NCBI GenBank assembly: GCA_964369755.1
Contig: CAYJFY010000034.1
Span: 1-26,798 of the forward strand
Reading direction: 5' to 3'
Source of the DNA: CAUPWF01 sp964369755
GTDB lineage: Bacteria; Bacillota; Clostridia; Lachnospirales; Lachnospiraceae
DNA length: 26,798 nucleotides
Part shown: in pieces, positions 1 to 6,852 of the stretch
How the letters are laid out: each line of letters begins with the position of its first letter
Position numbering within the stretch: the stretch's first letter is position 1
Position numbers and translations under genes: made by a program
The notes under the pieces: generated by a model
What the model was told of the DNA's origin: nothing
Database searches by the model: none
The model's input: only the letters and a program-made list of their open reading frames with translations

Positions 1-174
1 ATCTTCATCCCCCACAACTTCCTTCACCGCATCAGGGAGTTCGGGGACAACCGTCGGCTCTGGTGTATTTAAGGCTTGATTTACAGAACCAAACATTGGG
101 ACAACAAACCCACATCCAGTGAGTGACAATGTGATGAATAGTGACAAACAACTTAGTTTCCATTTCTTTTTCAT
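1..174 (-). CDS. Lipoprotein, N-terminal part only (runs off the window start)
   Basis: The 58 codons visible encode a short Lys-rich N-terminus, a hydrophobic stretch and the lipobox LTGC at about residues 17-20. The protein is therefore probably exported, lipidated on that cysteine and anchored outside the membrane. What follows is low-complexity and Pro/Val/Glu-rich (PEPTVVPELPD), like a linker. The domain that would define the function lies outside the window, so no role is assigned. The start is supported by AGGAGGT at 183-189, eight bases upstream of ATG. Confidence 0.8.
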   Translation of the reverse strand, partial: MKKKWKLSCLSLFITLSLTGCGFVVPMFGSVNQALNTPEPTVVPELPDAVKEVVGDED

Positions 175-265
175 AGTGAATGACCTCCTATCTTTCTCTT
201 TAAGTATAGCGTAATGCTAAGTGGAATAATTGTCAATATAAAGATCAGAAGTTTCCTATTACATG

Positions 266-299
266 AAAAATAAGCTCCCCGCAAATGGGAAGCTTATTT
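266..299 (-). terminator. Intrinsic terminator of htpG
   Basis: The arms AAATAAGCT (268-276) and AGCTTATTT (291-299) pair perfectly. After one C-A mismatch three more C-G pairs continue the stem to a 6-nt loop. On the minus strand the stem runs into a U tract (A's at 266-270). It lies about 35 bp after the htpG stop and separates htpG from the downstream lipoprotein gene. Confidence 0.85.
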
Positions 300-333
300 G
301 TATCGAAGACACTTTGTTCTAGAATTTCTTGTC

Positions 334-2400
334 CTATACTAATCTCATCATGATTTCATTGCTGCGTGCGATGAAGTTTGTCATTGCATCAGCATCTAAA
401 GGCTTGTTCGATAACAATGCTAGGTCATAAAGTTGTTTGCAAATCAACTCTGTAGTTTCTCCTTCGTTGTTAGCAAGGATGTATTGAACCAATTTGTGAT
501 TCGCATTTAAAACTAATGTATAGTCATCACCACCAAACATGCTTGGATCCATACCCATCATAGCATATTGCTTCATCATCTCTTGCATACGGCGAGATTG
601 CTCTGAAGAAGTAAGCATAGCAGCTACATTCGCAGCCTTTAGTTTTTCAACTTTTACAGTTACTTTTTCTTTGTTTAACGCCTTTTTAAATACTTCGGTA
701 AGACCAGTAGATTTTTCTTCTAGGTCTTTTACATCATCTTCACTAGATTCTTCTTTGAAGGTATCTGTCAGGTCACCGTCGATACGCTCGAATTTGATGG
801 TATCGTTACGTTGCTCTAATTGAGAGATGAATGGAGTATCAATGTTGTGTGTTAAGATTACTGCGTCCATTTCTTCTTCACGGAACATGTTGATGTATTG
901 ACTCTGCTGTTGTTCGTCTGTTACGTAGAACACGGTTGTTTTTTCTGGTTCTTTTGATGCATCATCTGCAGAGGATTCAACAACTTCATCTGTATTTTCT
1001 TCTGTTGCTTCAAGGGAACCGCCATTTTTTGCTACATAATCTTTTAATGTAAGATACTCATGATCTAGATTCTTAAACAGAATGTAATCATTCATCTTAT
1101 CGCAGAATTTATCATCTTTTAGGCAACCAAATTTAATAAATGGGCTGATGTCATCCCAGTAACTTTCATAAGCTTCTCTATCTGTCTTGCACATTCCTGA
1201 TAATTTATCGGCAACCTTCTTCGAGATATAATCTGAAATCTTAGTCACAAATCCATCGTTTTGAAGTGCACTACGTGATACATTAAGTGGCAAGTCTGGG
1301 CAATCGATGACACCTTTTAGAAGTAATAGGTACTCAGGGATAACTTCTTTGATGTTATCGGCAATAAATACTTGATTGTTATATAGTTTAATCTTTCCTT
1401 CGATTGATTCATACTCTGTGTTAATCTTAGGGAAGTAAAGAATTCCTTTTAAGTTAAATGGATAGTCCATATTTAGGTGAATCCAGAATAGAGGTTCTTT
1501 GTAATCCATGAAGACTTTGCGGTAGAATTCGATATAGTCTTCTTTGCTGCACTCGTTTGGATGTTTTGTCCATAGAGGAGTTGTATCGCTTATGGAAACA
1601 GGGCGTTTGTTGATCTTCACCTTATCAACGGCAGGAGAAACTTCAACCATTTTCTTCTCGCCATCTTCGCCTTCTTCCTCTTCAAATTTTGCCTCTTCAT
1701 GAATACGTTCCACTACGATATCTTCTTCTTGAAGTTCTGATTCTAAGATTGTTTCGTATTCTTGTTCTGCATTCTCTTTATCCAAGAAGATTTCCACTGG
1801 CATAAATGAGCAGTACTTGCTGATAACTTCTTTTGCGCGATATTCATTTGCAAATTCTAAGCTATCTTCATTTAAAAACAGTGTGATTTCTGTTCCGACA
1901 GTCGTCTTTGTTCCTTCTTCAATCTCATATTCGGTTCCACCATCGCAGTTCCAATGTACAGCTGTAGCACCATCTTTGTAAGATAAGGTGTCGATTGTAA
2001 CATGCTCTGCTACCATGAATGCAGAGTAGAACCCTAGACCGAAATGTCCAATGATTTGGTCTTCGTTTGTCTTGTCTTTGTATTTTTCTAGGAAGTCAGT
2101 GGCTCCTGAAAAAGCGATTTGTGTAATATATTCTTCCACCTCATCGGCAGTCATCCCTAGACCAGTATCGATGAATTTTAGAGTTTTTTCCTCTGGGTTT
2201 ACAAATACTTGAATCTTAGACTTGTAGTCATCAGAGAATTCGTATTCTCCCATCATCTCTAGTTTTTTTAATTTCGTAATCGCATCACAACCATTTGAGA
2301 TTAACTCACGAAAGAAAATATCATGGTCTGAGTACATCCATTTCTTTATAATAGGAAAAATATTTTCACTGTTAATTGATAGATTTCCACGTTTTGACAT
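334..2400 (-). CDS. htpG: HtpG, bacterial Hsp90 chaperone
   Basis: ATP-dependent cytosolic chaperone of the Hsp90 family, 688 residues. The N-terminal GHKL ATPase is clear: RELISNGCDAI holds the metal/ATP Asn, FIDTGLGM is the DxGxG motif and IGHFGLGFYSAFM is the lid/glycine motif. The middle domain includes LPLNVSRSALQ, whose Arg is the conserved catalytic-loop residue. The C-terminus carries the dimerisation domain. Two acidic inserts are visible, EEEEGEDGEKK near residue 240 and a Glu/Asp/Ser-rich stretch near 460-490. The first resembles the charged linker of eukaryotic Hsp90. A GTG 12 nt upstream is in frame but overlaps the Shine-Dalgarno AAGGAG, so the ATG at 2400 is preferred. Regulation is by the promoter at 2445-2473 and, by inference, HrcA at the CIRCE element. 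Confidence 0.96.
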   Translation of the reverse strand: MSKRGNLSINSENIFPIIKKWMYSDHDIFFRELISNGCDAITKLKKLEMMGEYEFSDDYKSKIQVFVNPEEKTLKFIDTGLGMTADEVEEYITQIAFSGATDFLEKYKDKTNEDQIIGHFGLGFYSAFMVAEHVTIDTLSYKDGATAVHWNCDGGTEYEIEEGTKTTVGTEITLFLNEDSLEFANEYRAKEVISKYCSFMPVEIFLDKENAEQEYETILESELQEEDIVVERIHEEAKFEEEEGEDGEKKMVEVSPAVDKVKINKRPVSISDTTPLWTKHPNECSKEDYIEFYRKVFMDYKEPLFWIHLNMDYPFNLKGILYFPKINTEYESIEGKIKLYNNQVFIADNIKEVIPEYLLLLKGVIDCPDLPLNVSRSALQNDGFVTKISDYISKKVADKLSGMCKTDREAYESYWDDISPFIKFGCLKDDKFCDKMNDYILFKNLDHEYLTLKDYVAKNGGSLEATEENTDEVVESSADDASKEPEKTTVFYVTDEQQQSQYINMFREEEMDAVILTHNIDTPFISQLEQRNDTIKFERIDGDLTDTFKEESSEDDVKDLEEKSTGLTEVFKKALNKEKVTVKVEKLKAANVAAMLTSSEQSRRMQEMMKQYAMMGMDPSMFGGDDYTLVLNANHKLVQYILANNEGETTELICKQLYDLALLSNKPLDADAMTNFIARSNEIMMRLV

Positions 2401-2444
2401 AATAATAAACACTCCTTTTATTTAAAATTTTTTATCTAGATAAT

Positions 2445-2473
2445 ATTGTAATACGGGAAAAAGCAAATGTCAA
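2445..2473 (-). promoter_or_regulatory. Sigma-A promoter of htpG
   Basis: On the minus strand a perfect -35 TTGACA (2468-2473) is followed by a 17-bp spacer and TACAAT (2445-2450). It lies 45 bp upstream of the htpG ATG and just downstream of the CIRCE palindrome. Confidence 0.85.
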
Positions 2474-2480
2474 GAAGAAA

Positions 2481-2507
2481 TTAGCACTCTTATCAAAAGA
2501 GTGCTAA
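2481..2507. promoter_or_regulatory. CIRCE operator (HrcA binding site)
   Basis: TTAGCACTC (2481-2489), nine bases, GAGTGCTAA (2499-2507). This matches the CIRCE consensus exactly, arms and spacer length included. HrcA represses heat-shock genes through this site. Here it sits 7 bp upstream of the htpG -35 box and 4 bp after the stop codon of the upstream gene. As RNA it would also form a 9-bp hairpin followed by UUUCUUCUU, so it might help terminate the upstream transcript; that part is inference. Confidence 0.95.
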
Positions 2508-2511
2508 CAAA

Positions 2512-3015
2512 TTATAATTCTTCAAATATTAGACCATTTTGCTTTAGGAAATTCTTTACTAATTTATCCCATGTGACATCTAGAGATTTATCCAGGGTAA
2601 AGGTATTCATGGAAGTTCCAGTCGTACAGTGGAGCATGTTGTTTTCGAATTGAAAATTCATATACATGCCCTGTACATCTTCGCGCTTAAATTGGGGAAG
2701 TTCTTGCTCTAATGTACGTGTAATATTAGCGTTTGAAAGGGCAAAGATAAACTTAAAATGTAGCGGAGTATGCTTACCTTTGATTAATTGATAACAGTAT
2801 TCACGAAATTCTTGCCACTTGGAGTAGACATCCTCGCATTGATTGATTTCATCTGTTTCATTCTGGAGGTAGTAGTCTTGTTGGATATAGCCATCAAAGG
2901 TGAACTTTCCAAAGGTGGTGAGGCTTCCTTCTATAAATAAAAAATTATCAAATGTCTCCGAGAGTAATAATTTCTGCATGCATTCTTTTACTTCTGTAAG
3001 TTGTAGTGAGATCAT
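2512..3015 (-). CDS. DUF5721-like protein of unknown function
   Basis: A 167-residue cytosolic protein with no signal peptide or membrane segment. The pattern ITSLQL-like start, FLFIEGSLTTFGKFTFDG, LIKGKHTPLHFKFIFALS and CTTGTSMNTFTLDKSLD...WD is what I recall of DUF5721, a family largely confined to Lachnospiraceae and without known function; that assignment is from memory. The start ATG at 3015 has GGAGG eight bases upstream (3024-3028). A TTG start at 3030 would overlap this ribosome site and is rejected. It precedes htpG on the same strand but htpG has its own promoter, so the two need not be one transcript. Confidence 0.75.
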   Translation of the reverse strand: MISLQLTEVKECMQKLLLSETFDNFLFIEGSLTTFGKFTFDGYIQQDYYLQNETDEINQCEDVYSKWQEFREYCYQLIKGKHTPLHFKFIFALSNANITRTLEQELPQFKREDVQGMYMNFQFENNMLHCTTGTSMNTFTLDKSLDVTWDKLVKNFLKQNGLIFEEL

Positions 3016-3041
3016 AATAAAATCCTCCAAATTCTGTTATC

Positions 3042-3070
3042 ATTATAGGTTGTTCGTGGTTTAAAGTAAA
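3042..3070 (-). promoter_or_regulatory. Candidate promoter of the DUF5721-like gene
   Basis: On the minus strand TTTACT (3065-3070), a 17-bp spacer and a perfect TATAAT (3042-3047) lie just upstream of the ribosome binding site at 3024-3028. The -35 matches at four of six positions. Confidence 0.5.
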
Positions 3071-3077
3071 GCAAGAC

Positions 3078-3106
3078 TTTACAAATTCATCAAAGATTTT
3101 TATAAT
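3078..3106 (+). promoter_or_regulatory. Promoter of the rluF-like gene
   Basis: TTTACA (3078-3083), a 17-bp spacer and TATAAT (3101-3106). It sits 45 bp before the ATG and is divergent from the promoter at 3042-3070. Confidence 0.75.
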
Positions 3107-3150
3107 CAAAGGGAATAGGATGAATCGAAAGTGATATATAAGGAGTCGAG

Positions 3151-3879
3151 ATGATAAGATTAAATAAATATTTGAGCGAAGCAGGGCTTTGTTCCAGACG
3201 TGAAGCGGATAAATGGATTACAAGTGGGAGAGTGACAGTGGATGGCAAGATAGCAACTCCTGGAACTATGGTAGGAGAGGGGCAGACGGTCAAGGTTGGG
3301 AAAAAGATTATTGGTGCCAAGAATAAAAAAGTCGTATTATTAGTTAATAAACCTGTCGGAGTCGTATGCACGGAAGACATGAGGGAGAAACACAATATTA
3401 TTCGATTCTTAAAATACCCAACTAGAGTGACTTATGCAGGAAGGTTGGACAAGGATTCGGAAGGTCTGTTAATCATGACCAATGATGGGGAATTGATTCA
3501 GGAAATTATGCGGGCGAAAAACGAACATGAGAAGGAATATAAGGTCACGGTAAATAAAGAAATTACAGATGAATTTATCAATCAAATGTCATCGGGAGTT
3601 CGGATTACAAAGACAGAGAAGGGGAAACTGATTCTTGATGAGGTGACAAGACCTTGCAAGGTTGAAAAAATTGGAAAATATACCTTCTCCATCATTCTCA
3701 CCCAAGGTCTGAATCGACAGATTCGCAGGATGTGCGAGACCTTGAATTATAAGGTGACACAATTAAAACGGGTGAGAATTATGAATTTGGAGTTGGGGCA
3801 TCTGAAGTCAGGAGAATATCGGGAGACTACAGATGAGGAGCTAAATCTACTTCGAAAAAGTATTAGTCTTTCGAAGTAG
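3151..3879 (+). CDS. rluF: RluF/RluB-family rRNA pseudouridine synthase
   Basis: Isomerises a uridine to pseudouridine in structured RNA, most likely 23S rRNA. Residues 1-55 form an S4 RNA-binding domain (MIRLNKYLSEAGLCSRREAD...GRVTVDG). The catalytic domain follows, with NKPVGVVCT near 66 and the signature AGRLDKDSEGLLIMTNDGE at 96-114, where D100 is the catalytic aspartate. The DKDSEGL version of this motif is closer to RluF (23S U2604 in E. coli) than to RluB, so the symbol names a subfamily and not a proven target. LTQGLNRQIRRMCETL near 184-199 is the second conserved block. The ATG has AAGGAG five bases upstream. It is a single-gene transcript, convergent with the cyclase operon. Confidence 0.9.
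   Translation: MIRLNKYLSEAGLCSRREADKWITSGRVTVDGKIATPGTMVGEGQTVKVGKKIIGAKNKKVVLLVNKPVGVVCTEDMREKHNIIRFLKYPTRVTYAGRLDKDSEGLLIMTNDGELIQEIMRAKNEHEKEYKVTVNKEITDEFINQMSSGVRITKTEKGKLILDEVTRPCKVEKIGKYTFSIILTQGLNRQIRRMCETLNYKVTQLKRVRIMNLELGHLKSGEYRETTDEELNLLRKSISLSK
3847..3879. repeat. Perfect 11-bp inverted repeat between convergent genes
   Basis: CTACTTCGAAA (3847-3857) and TTTCGAAGTAG (3869-3879) flank an 11-nt loop. The right arm ends on the rluF stop codon and the cyclase gene ends 10 bp further on. Neither side has a clear U tract, so this is at best an imperfect bidirectional terminator or an mRNA 3'-end stabiliser. Confidence 0.6.
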
Positions 3880-3889
3880 ATCATAGGGT

Positions 3890-5716
3890 TCAAAGGAGTA
3901 GATTTTCAACAGAATAGATTTCAACTTTTTGGGTTTTTCCCTTTAGAATGATATCTTCTTCTACTTTTGAGAATGCTACTTCGTCTTTTAATTTGTCATA
4001 AACGGCACCGCTTACTAGAATGCAGCCGCGTTTTGCGTTGGATTCTAGTCGTGCGGCAATATTTACTGTATCACCAATTGCAGTGTAGTCCATACGGTTT
4101 TGTGAACCAAAGTTGCCAACGACGGCAGAACCATAATTGATTCCCACACCAATACCTACTTTATAACTGTAGTTTTCAAAAAGTTCTTTTTCTAGAATTG
4201 CTCCTTTTTCTATAATTTCTAAGCTACATTTTACTGCTTTTAGTGCACTTTCCTCATCTTCTAGAGGTGCGCCCCAAAATGCCATAGCACAGTCCCCTAC
4301 ATATTTATCAAGCGTGCCACCGTATTTGAAGATGCATTCACTCATCATGCTAAGATATCTGTTTAGAATGGCTGCAACAGTATCTGGAGGCAAAATCTCA
4401 GAGAGTGGTGTAAATCCTCTTATATCAGCAAAAACAACAGCAATCTCCGTTAATTTTCCTCCAAGTTTGAGGTCTAGCGCTTCACTTTCTAAAATCTTCG
4501 ATACCAGTTGCGGTGCTACATATCTTTGAAAGGCAGTTGTGATTTTATTTTTTTCCATTGAGGATTTGAAATAATTAAAGGCAACGGAAATAATATAGGC
4601 GATTGTAATCGCAGTAACTATATAAAAAATATAAAATACATATCCTAGATTCCATGCAAGGATACAAAAGGCAAACCATAAAGCACAAAGTGTAATCCAT
4701 ACAATTGTTAATCGAAGTAATTTTTTCTCATAGAAATACAGTAATACAAGAAAAGTTATGATGAACAGCAAAATTTGTTGAGGAAATTCCAGTATTTCTG
4801 TCTTTAAGTTACCATTGATCAGAGCTGCAATCGCATTGGCTTGATATTCTACTCCAAACATTTTACTCGATTGGTCTATCGCAGTGAGATATTCATCGTT
4901 CAATCCTAGAGCGTATGGACCAATTAGGACAATTTTTCCAGTGAATAAATCAGGGTCTAGTTTTTCTTCCACCAAGTCCACCAGAGAATATCCATCATCG
5001 TAGGAGCCGGGATAAGAGGTAAAGGGGAGATACCAGCGTCCCCTGGTATCTGTATGAGGTGGACTCGTGGCATCCGTCCCAAGAGACTTCATGTACTCAT
5101 GGTAGATTGTTTCATTGAAGGATGGGAATTCTCGACCATCAGTAAGAACAACCTCACCCAACACATGCCGTAAAATACCATCGCTGTCTAGCATCGCATT
5201 TAAGTGTCCAGAGGTAGATACTTGCGCTAGAGCATCAAAAGGTTCTTCGACTTGCAAAACTGCAAAATCACTCATATAAAAGGAACCGTCTTCTAATGTG
5301 ACTAACTCAGAGCCAAAAGTGATACTGGTTGCAGTTACAACATTTCCAGCAGATTGCACAGCCGCTACTAACTGTGCATCTTCTGATGATTCACTTTCGA
5401 TTGTATATAAAGTATCGATACCGATTACGGCTGGTCTTTTGTTCTCATCTGCATTTAATTGATTGATTGCAGCGGCCATAATGTCACGGGACCATGGCAT
5501 TTGTCCATAAGCAGCGAGAGACTTCTCATCCATTCCTATAATGACAATTTCTGGATTGGGGGAAGTGTGAGTCTGATAGACTTCATCAGATATTCGGTTT
5601 GCAGTTGGAATAAAGACTTCTAGATTTAAAACTAGACAAATAAGTATGCTTGTAATTAAGGAAAAGGCAATTCTTAAAAAAATTGCCTTTTTAAACTTTA
5701 TGATATTCTTAATCAT
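3890..5716 (-). CDS. CHASE2-domain membrane adenylate cyclase (class III)
   Basis: Makes a cyclic nucleotide, most likely cAMP from ATP, in response to an extracytoplasmic signal. The 608 residues hold one membrane helix (about 12-34), an extracellular CHASE2 sensor (about 36-305, with IVIIGMDEKSLAAYGQMPWSRD and KIVLIGPYALGLNDEYLTA), three membrane helices (about 314-330, 335-357, 359-381) and a cytoplasmic cyclase domain (about 420-605). Metal ligands are D431 in VVFADIRGF and D475 in DKYVGD. K471 and D549 (AIGDTVNIAARLE) sit at the base-specifying positions and favour ATP. N552 and R556 are the transition-state residues, so the enzyme appears intact. The ATG at 5716 overlaps the upstream FecR gene by 8 bp (ATGATTAA), implying coupled translation. 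A longer reading to 5815 only re-reads the repeat tail of that gene. Confidence 0.92.
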   Translation of the reverse strand: MIKNIIKFKKAIFLRIAFSLITSILICLVLNLEVFIPTANRISDEVYQTHTSPNPEIVIIGMDEKSLAAYGQMPWSRDIMAAAINQLNADENKRPAVIGIDTLYTIESESSEDAQLVAAVQSAGNVVTATSITFGSELVTLEDGSFYMSDFAVLQVEEPFDALAQVSTSGHLNAMLDSDGILRHVLGEVVLTDGREFPSFNETIYHEYMKSLGTDATSPPHTDTRGRWYLPFTSYPGSYDDGYSLVDLVEEKLDPDLFTGKIVLIGPYALGLNDEYLTAIDQSSKMFGVEYQANAIAALINGNLKTEILEFPQQILLFIITFLVLLYFYEKKLLRLTIVWITLCALWFAFCILAWNLGYVFYIFYIVTAITIAYIISVAFNYFKSSMEKNKITTAFQRYVAPQLVSKILESEALDLKLGGKLTEIAVVFADIRGFTPLSEILPPDTVAAILNRYLSMMSECIFKYGGTLDKYVGDCAMAFWGAPLEDEESALKAVKCSLEIIEKGAILEKELFENYSYKVGIGVGINYGSAVVGNFGSQNRMDYTAIGDTVNIAARLESNAKRGCILVSGAVYDKLKDEVAFSKVEEDIILKGKTQKVEIYSVENLLL

Positions 5717-6779
5717 TGTCTGAATCCTCTTCAGAATCATCATCATCAGAATCATCATCATCTGAATCATCATCATCTGAATCATCATCTGAATCATCAT
5801 CCGTTGAGTCGTCAACTACAGGTGCTGTAGGTGTTGGTGGTTGTGCCGCTGGCGCTTGTGGTGCAAGAGTTGGGGCGTTGTCCGAATCATCATCCGAATC
5901 ATTATCGTCATCTGAATCACTGTCGTCATCTGAATCATTATCATCATCTGAATCATTATCGTCATCTGAATCATTGTCGTCATCTGAATCATTATCGTCA
6001 TCATCATCCAAATCATCGTCATCATCATTTGATAATCTCAAAATATTATTGAGCTTAGAGTTGTTAATTTTTTTAATTTCATTTTCTAAGTCATCTTCCT
6101 CTGATATAGCTGTTCGTGCAAAATCAGAGATATCATCATCTGAGGCTTCTAGAATTGTAATTTTATCTTCTAAGTCATCCTTGTCAAATATCGCAGTGTA
6201 ACCAGCGTCTAGTGTATTTTCAGCGAGGTTTGTACCATCATCATCGATAGCGTTTACAGCTACTTTTCCAGTGAAGATGGTTGTTTTACTTGACACTTCG
6301 TCGGAATCAGCAGTGGTTTGAACTAGGCCTGATGTACCGCGAATGCCTGTAATCATATTGGAAGTTTGGATGTTCATGGTTTCGTCTTCTTCAAGAGGTT
6401 GCGTTACATTGAAGAAGAGATTCCCTTCTAGCAAAGTGATTAGAAGGTGTTTGCCATCGTTAACGATAGAAGAACTAGATAGTTGATCTAATTTAATTGC
6501 TTTGCTATCGTCGAGACTGATGTAAGCGGACGAAGCATCGGCAGTACTGACCGCATAGCCGCTTTGTAGTTTCATTCCCTCAAAAGGTTCAATCAAGGCA
6601 CCATCTGCATTTTCAATGGTAATGTTACCTTCAAATTTTTCGAGTCGCATGATATCTGCGCTAGCACTTTCGATTTCTTCATTTGTTTGTGTGTTTTCCT
6701 GATTAGAACAAGCTGTAATAAACAAGAATACAACGGACAAGGTGATAAGCGCAATGCTCTTTGATTTAAAGAATTTCAT
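5709..6779 (-). CDS. FecR-domain lipoprotein with Asp/Ser repeat tail
   Basis: A 356-residue surface lipoprotein. The hydrophobic signal ends in the lipobox FITAC with Cys24. Residues about 48-180 look like a FecR domain (GNITIENADGALIEPFEGMKLQSGYAVST...; TSNMITGIRGTSGLV at 139-153). From about 251 to the end the protein is nearly all Asp, Ser and Asn, broken once by a Pro/Ala-rich segment near 305-325. Such SD-type tails can bind divalent cations or act as wall-spanning stalks. FecR domains outside TonB systems are known next to CHASE2 cyclases; here the pair overlaps by 8 bp, so the lipoprotein is probably the sensory partner of the cyclase (inference). The ribosome site is weak (AAAGAG about 11 nt upstream). 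A 70-bp gap separates it from the HD-GYP gene. Confidence 0.85.
   Translation of the reverse strand: MKFFKSKSIALITLSVVFLFITACSNQENTQTNEEIESASADIMRLEKFEGNITIENADGALIEPFEGMKLQSGYAVSTADASSAYISLDDSKAIKLDQLSSSSIVNDGKHLLITLLEGNLFFNVTQPLEEDETMNIQTSNMITGIRGTSGLVQTTADSDEVSSKTTIFTGKVAVNAIDDDGTNLAENTLDAGYTAIFDKDDLEDKITILEASDDDISDFARTAISEEDDLENEIKKINNSKLNNILRLSNDDDDDLDDDDDNDSDDDNDSDDDNDSDDDNDSDDDSDSDDDNDSDDDSDNAPTLAPQAPAAQPPTPTAPVVDDSTDDDSDDDSDDDDSDDDDSDDDDSEEDSDND
5724..5806 (-). repeat. Tandem Asp/Ser codon repeat, C-terminal block
   Basis: Imperfect 12- to 15-bp units built on TCATCATCTGAATCA (plus-strand reading) encode SDDDD-type repeats at the very C-terminus of the FecR lipoprotein. Near-identical units make the block prone to length change by slippage. 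Confidence 0.8.
5881..6018 (-). repeat. Tandem 18-bp repeat encoding (NDSDDD)n
   Basis: About six 18-bp units of the type GAATCATTATCGTCATCT (plus-strand reading) with a few third-position changes encode NDSDDD. They lie before the Pro/Ala-rich segment of the FecR lipoprotein. The nucleotide period, and not only the protein repeat, is conserved, which suggests recent expansion. Confidence 0.85.
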
Positions 6780-6830
6780 AATTAATTTACTCTTTCTTTC
6801 TACTTATTACATTAATAGGTGAACATAGGG

Positions 6831-6852
6831 TAATATCCGAATGCAGATATTA
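6831..6852. repeat. Small hairpin between the HD-GYP and FecR genes
   Basis: TAATATC (6831-6837) and GATATTA (6846-6852) make a 7-bp stem with an 8-nt loop overlapping the stop codon of the HD-GYP gene. No U tract follows, so it is not a convincing terminator. It could modulate the ratio of upstream to downstream gene expression. Confidence 0.35.

Noticed and set aside
203..236. Possible promoter TTGACA (231-236) with TATACT (203-208) for the first lipoprotein gene
   Set aside because: The spacer is 22 bp, too long for sigma-A. At 17 bp the -10 would be TACGCT, a poor match.
5717..5815. N-terminal extension of the cyclase (Met/Ile-rich repeats)
   Set aside because: The extension re-reads the repeat tail of the upstream gene in another frame. 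The ATG at 5716 directly precedes the first membrane helix and has GAGG upstream.
5716..6201. Long Ser-rich, Met/Ile-rich and His/Asn-rich open frames over the acidic repeat region on both strands
   Set aside because: These are out-of-frame or antisense readings of the Asp/Ser codon repeats. They lack ribosome sites, and the FecR lipoprotein frame has a signal peptide and recognisable domain.
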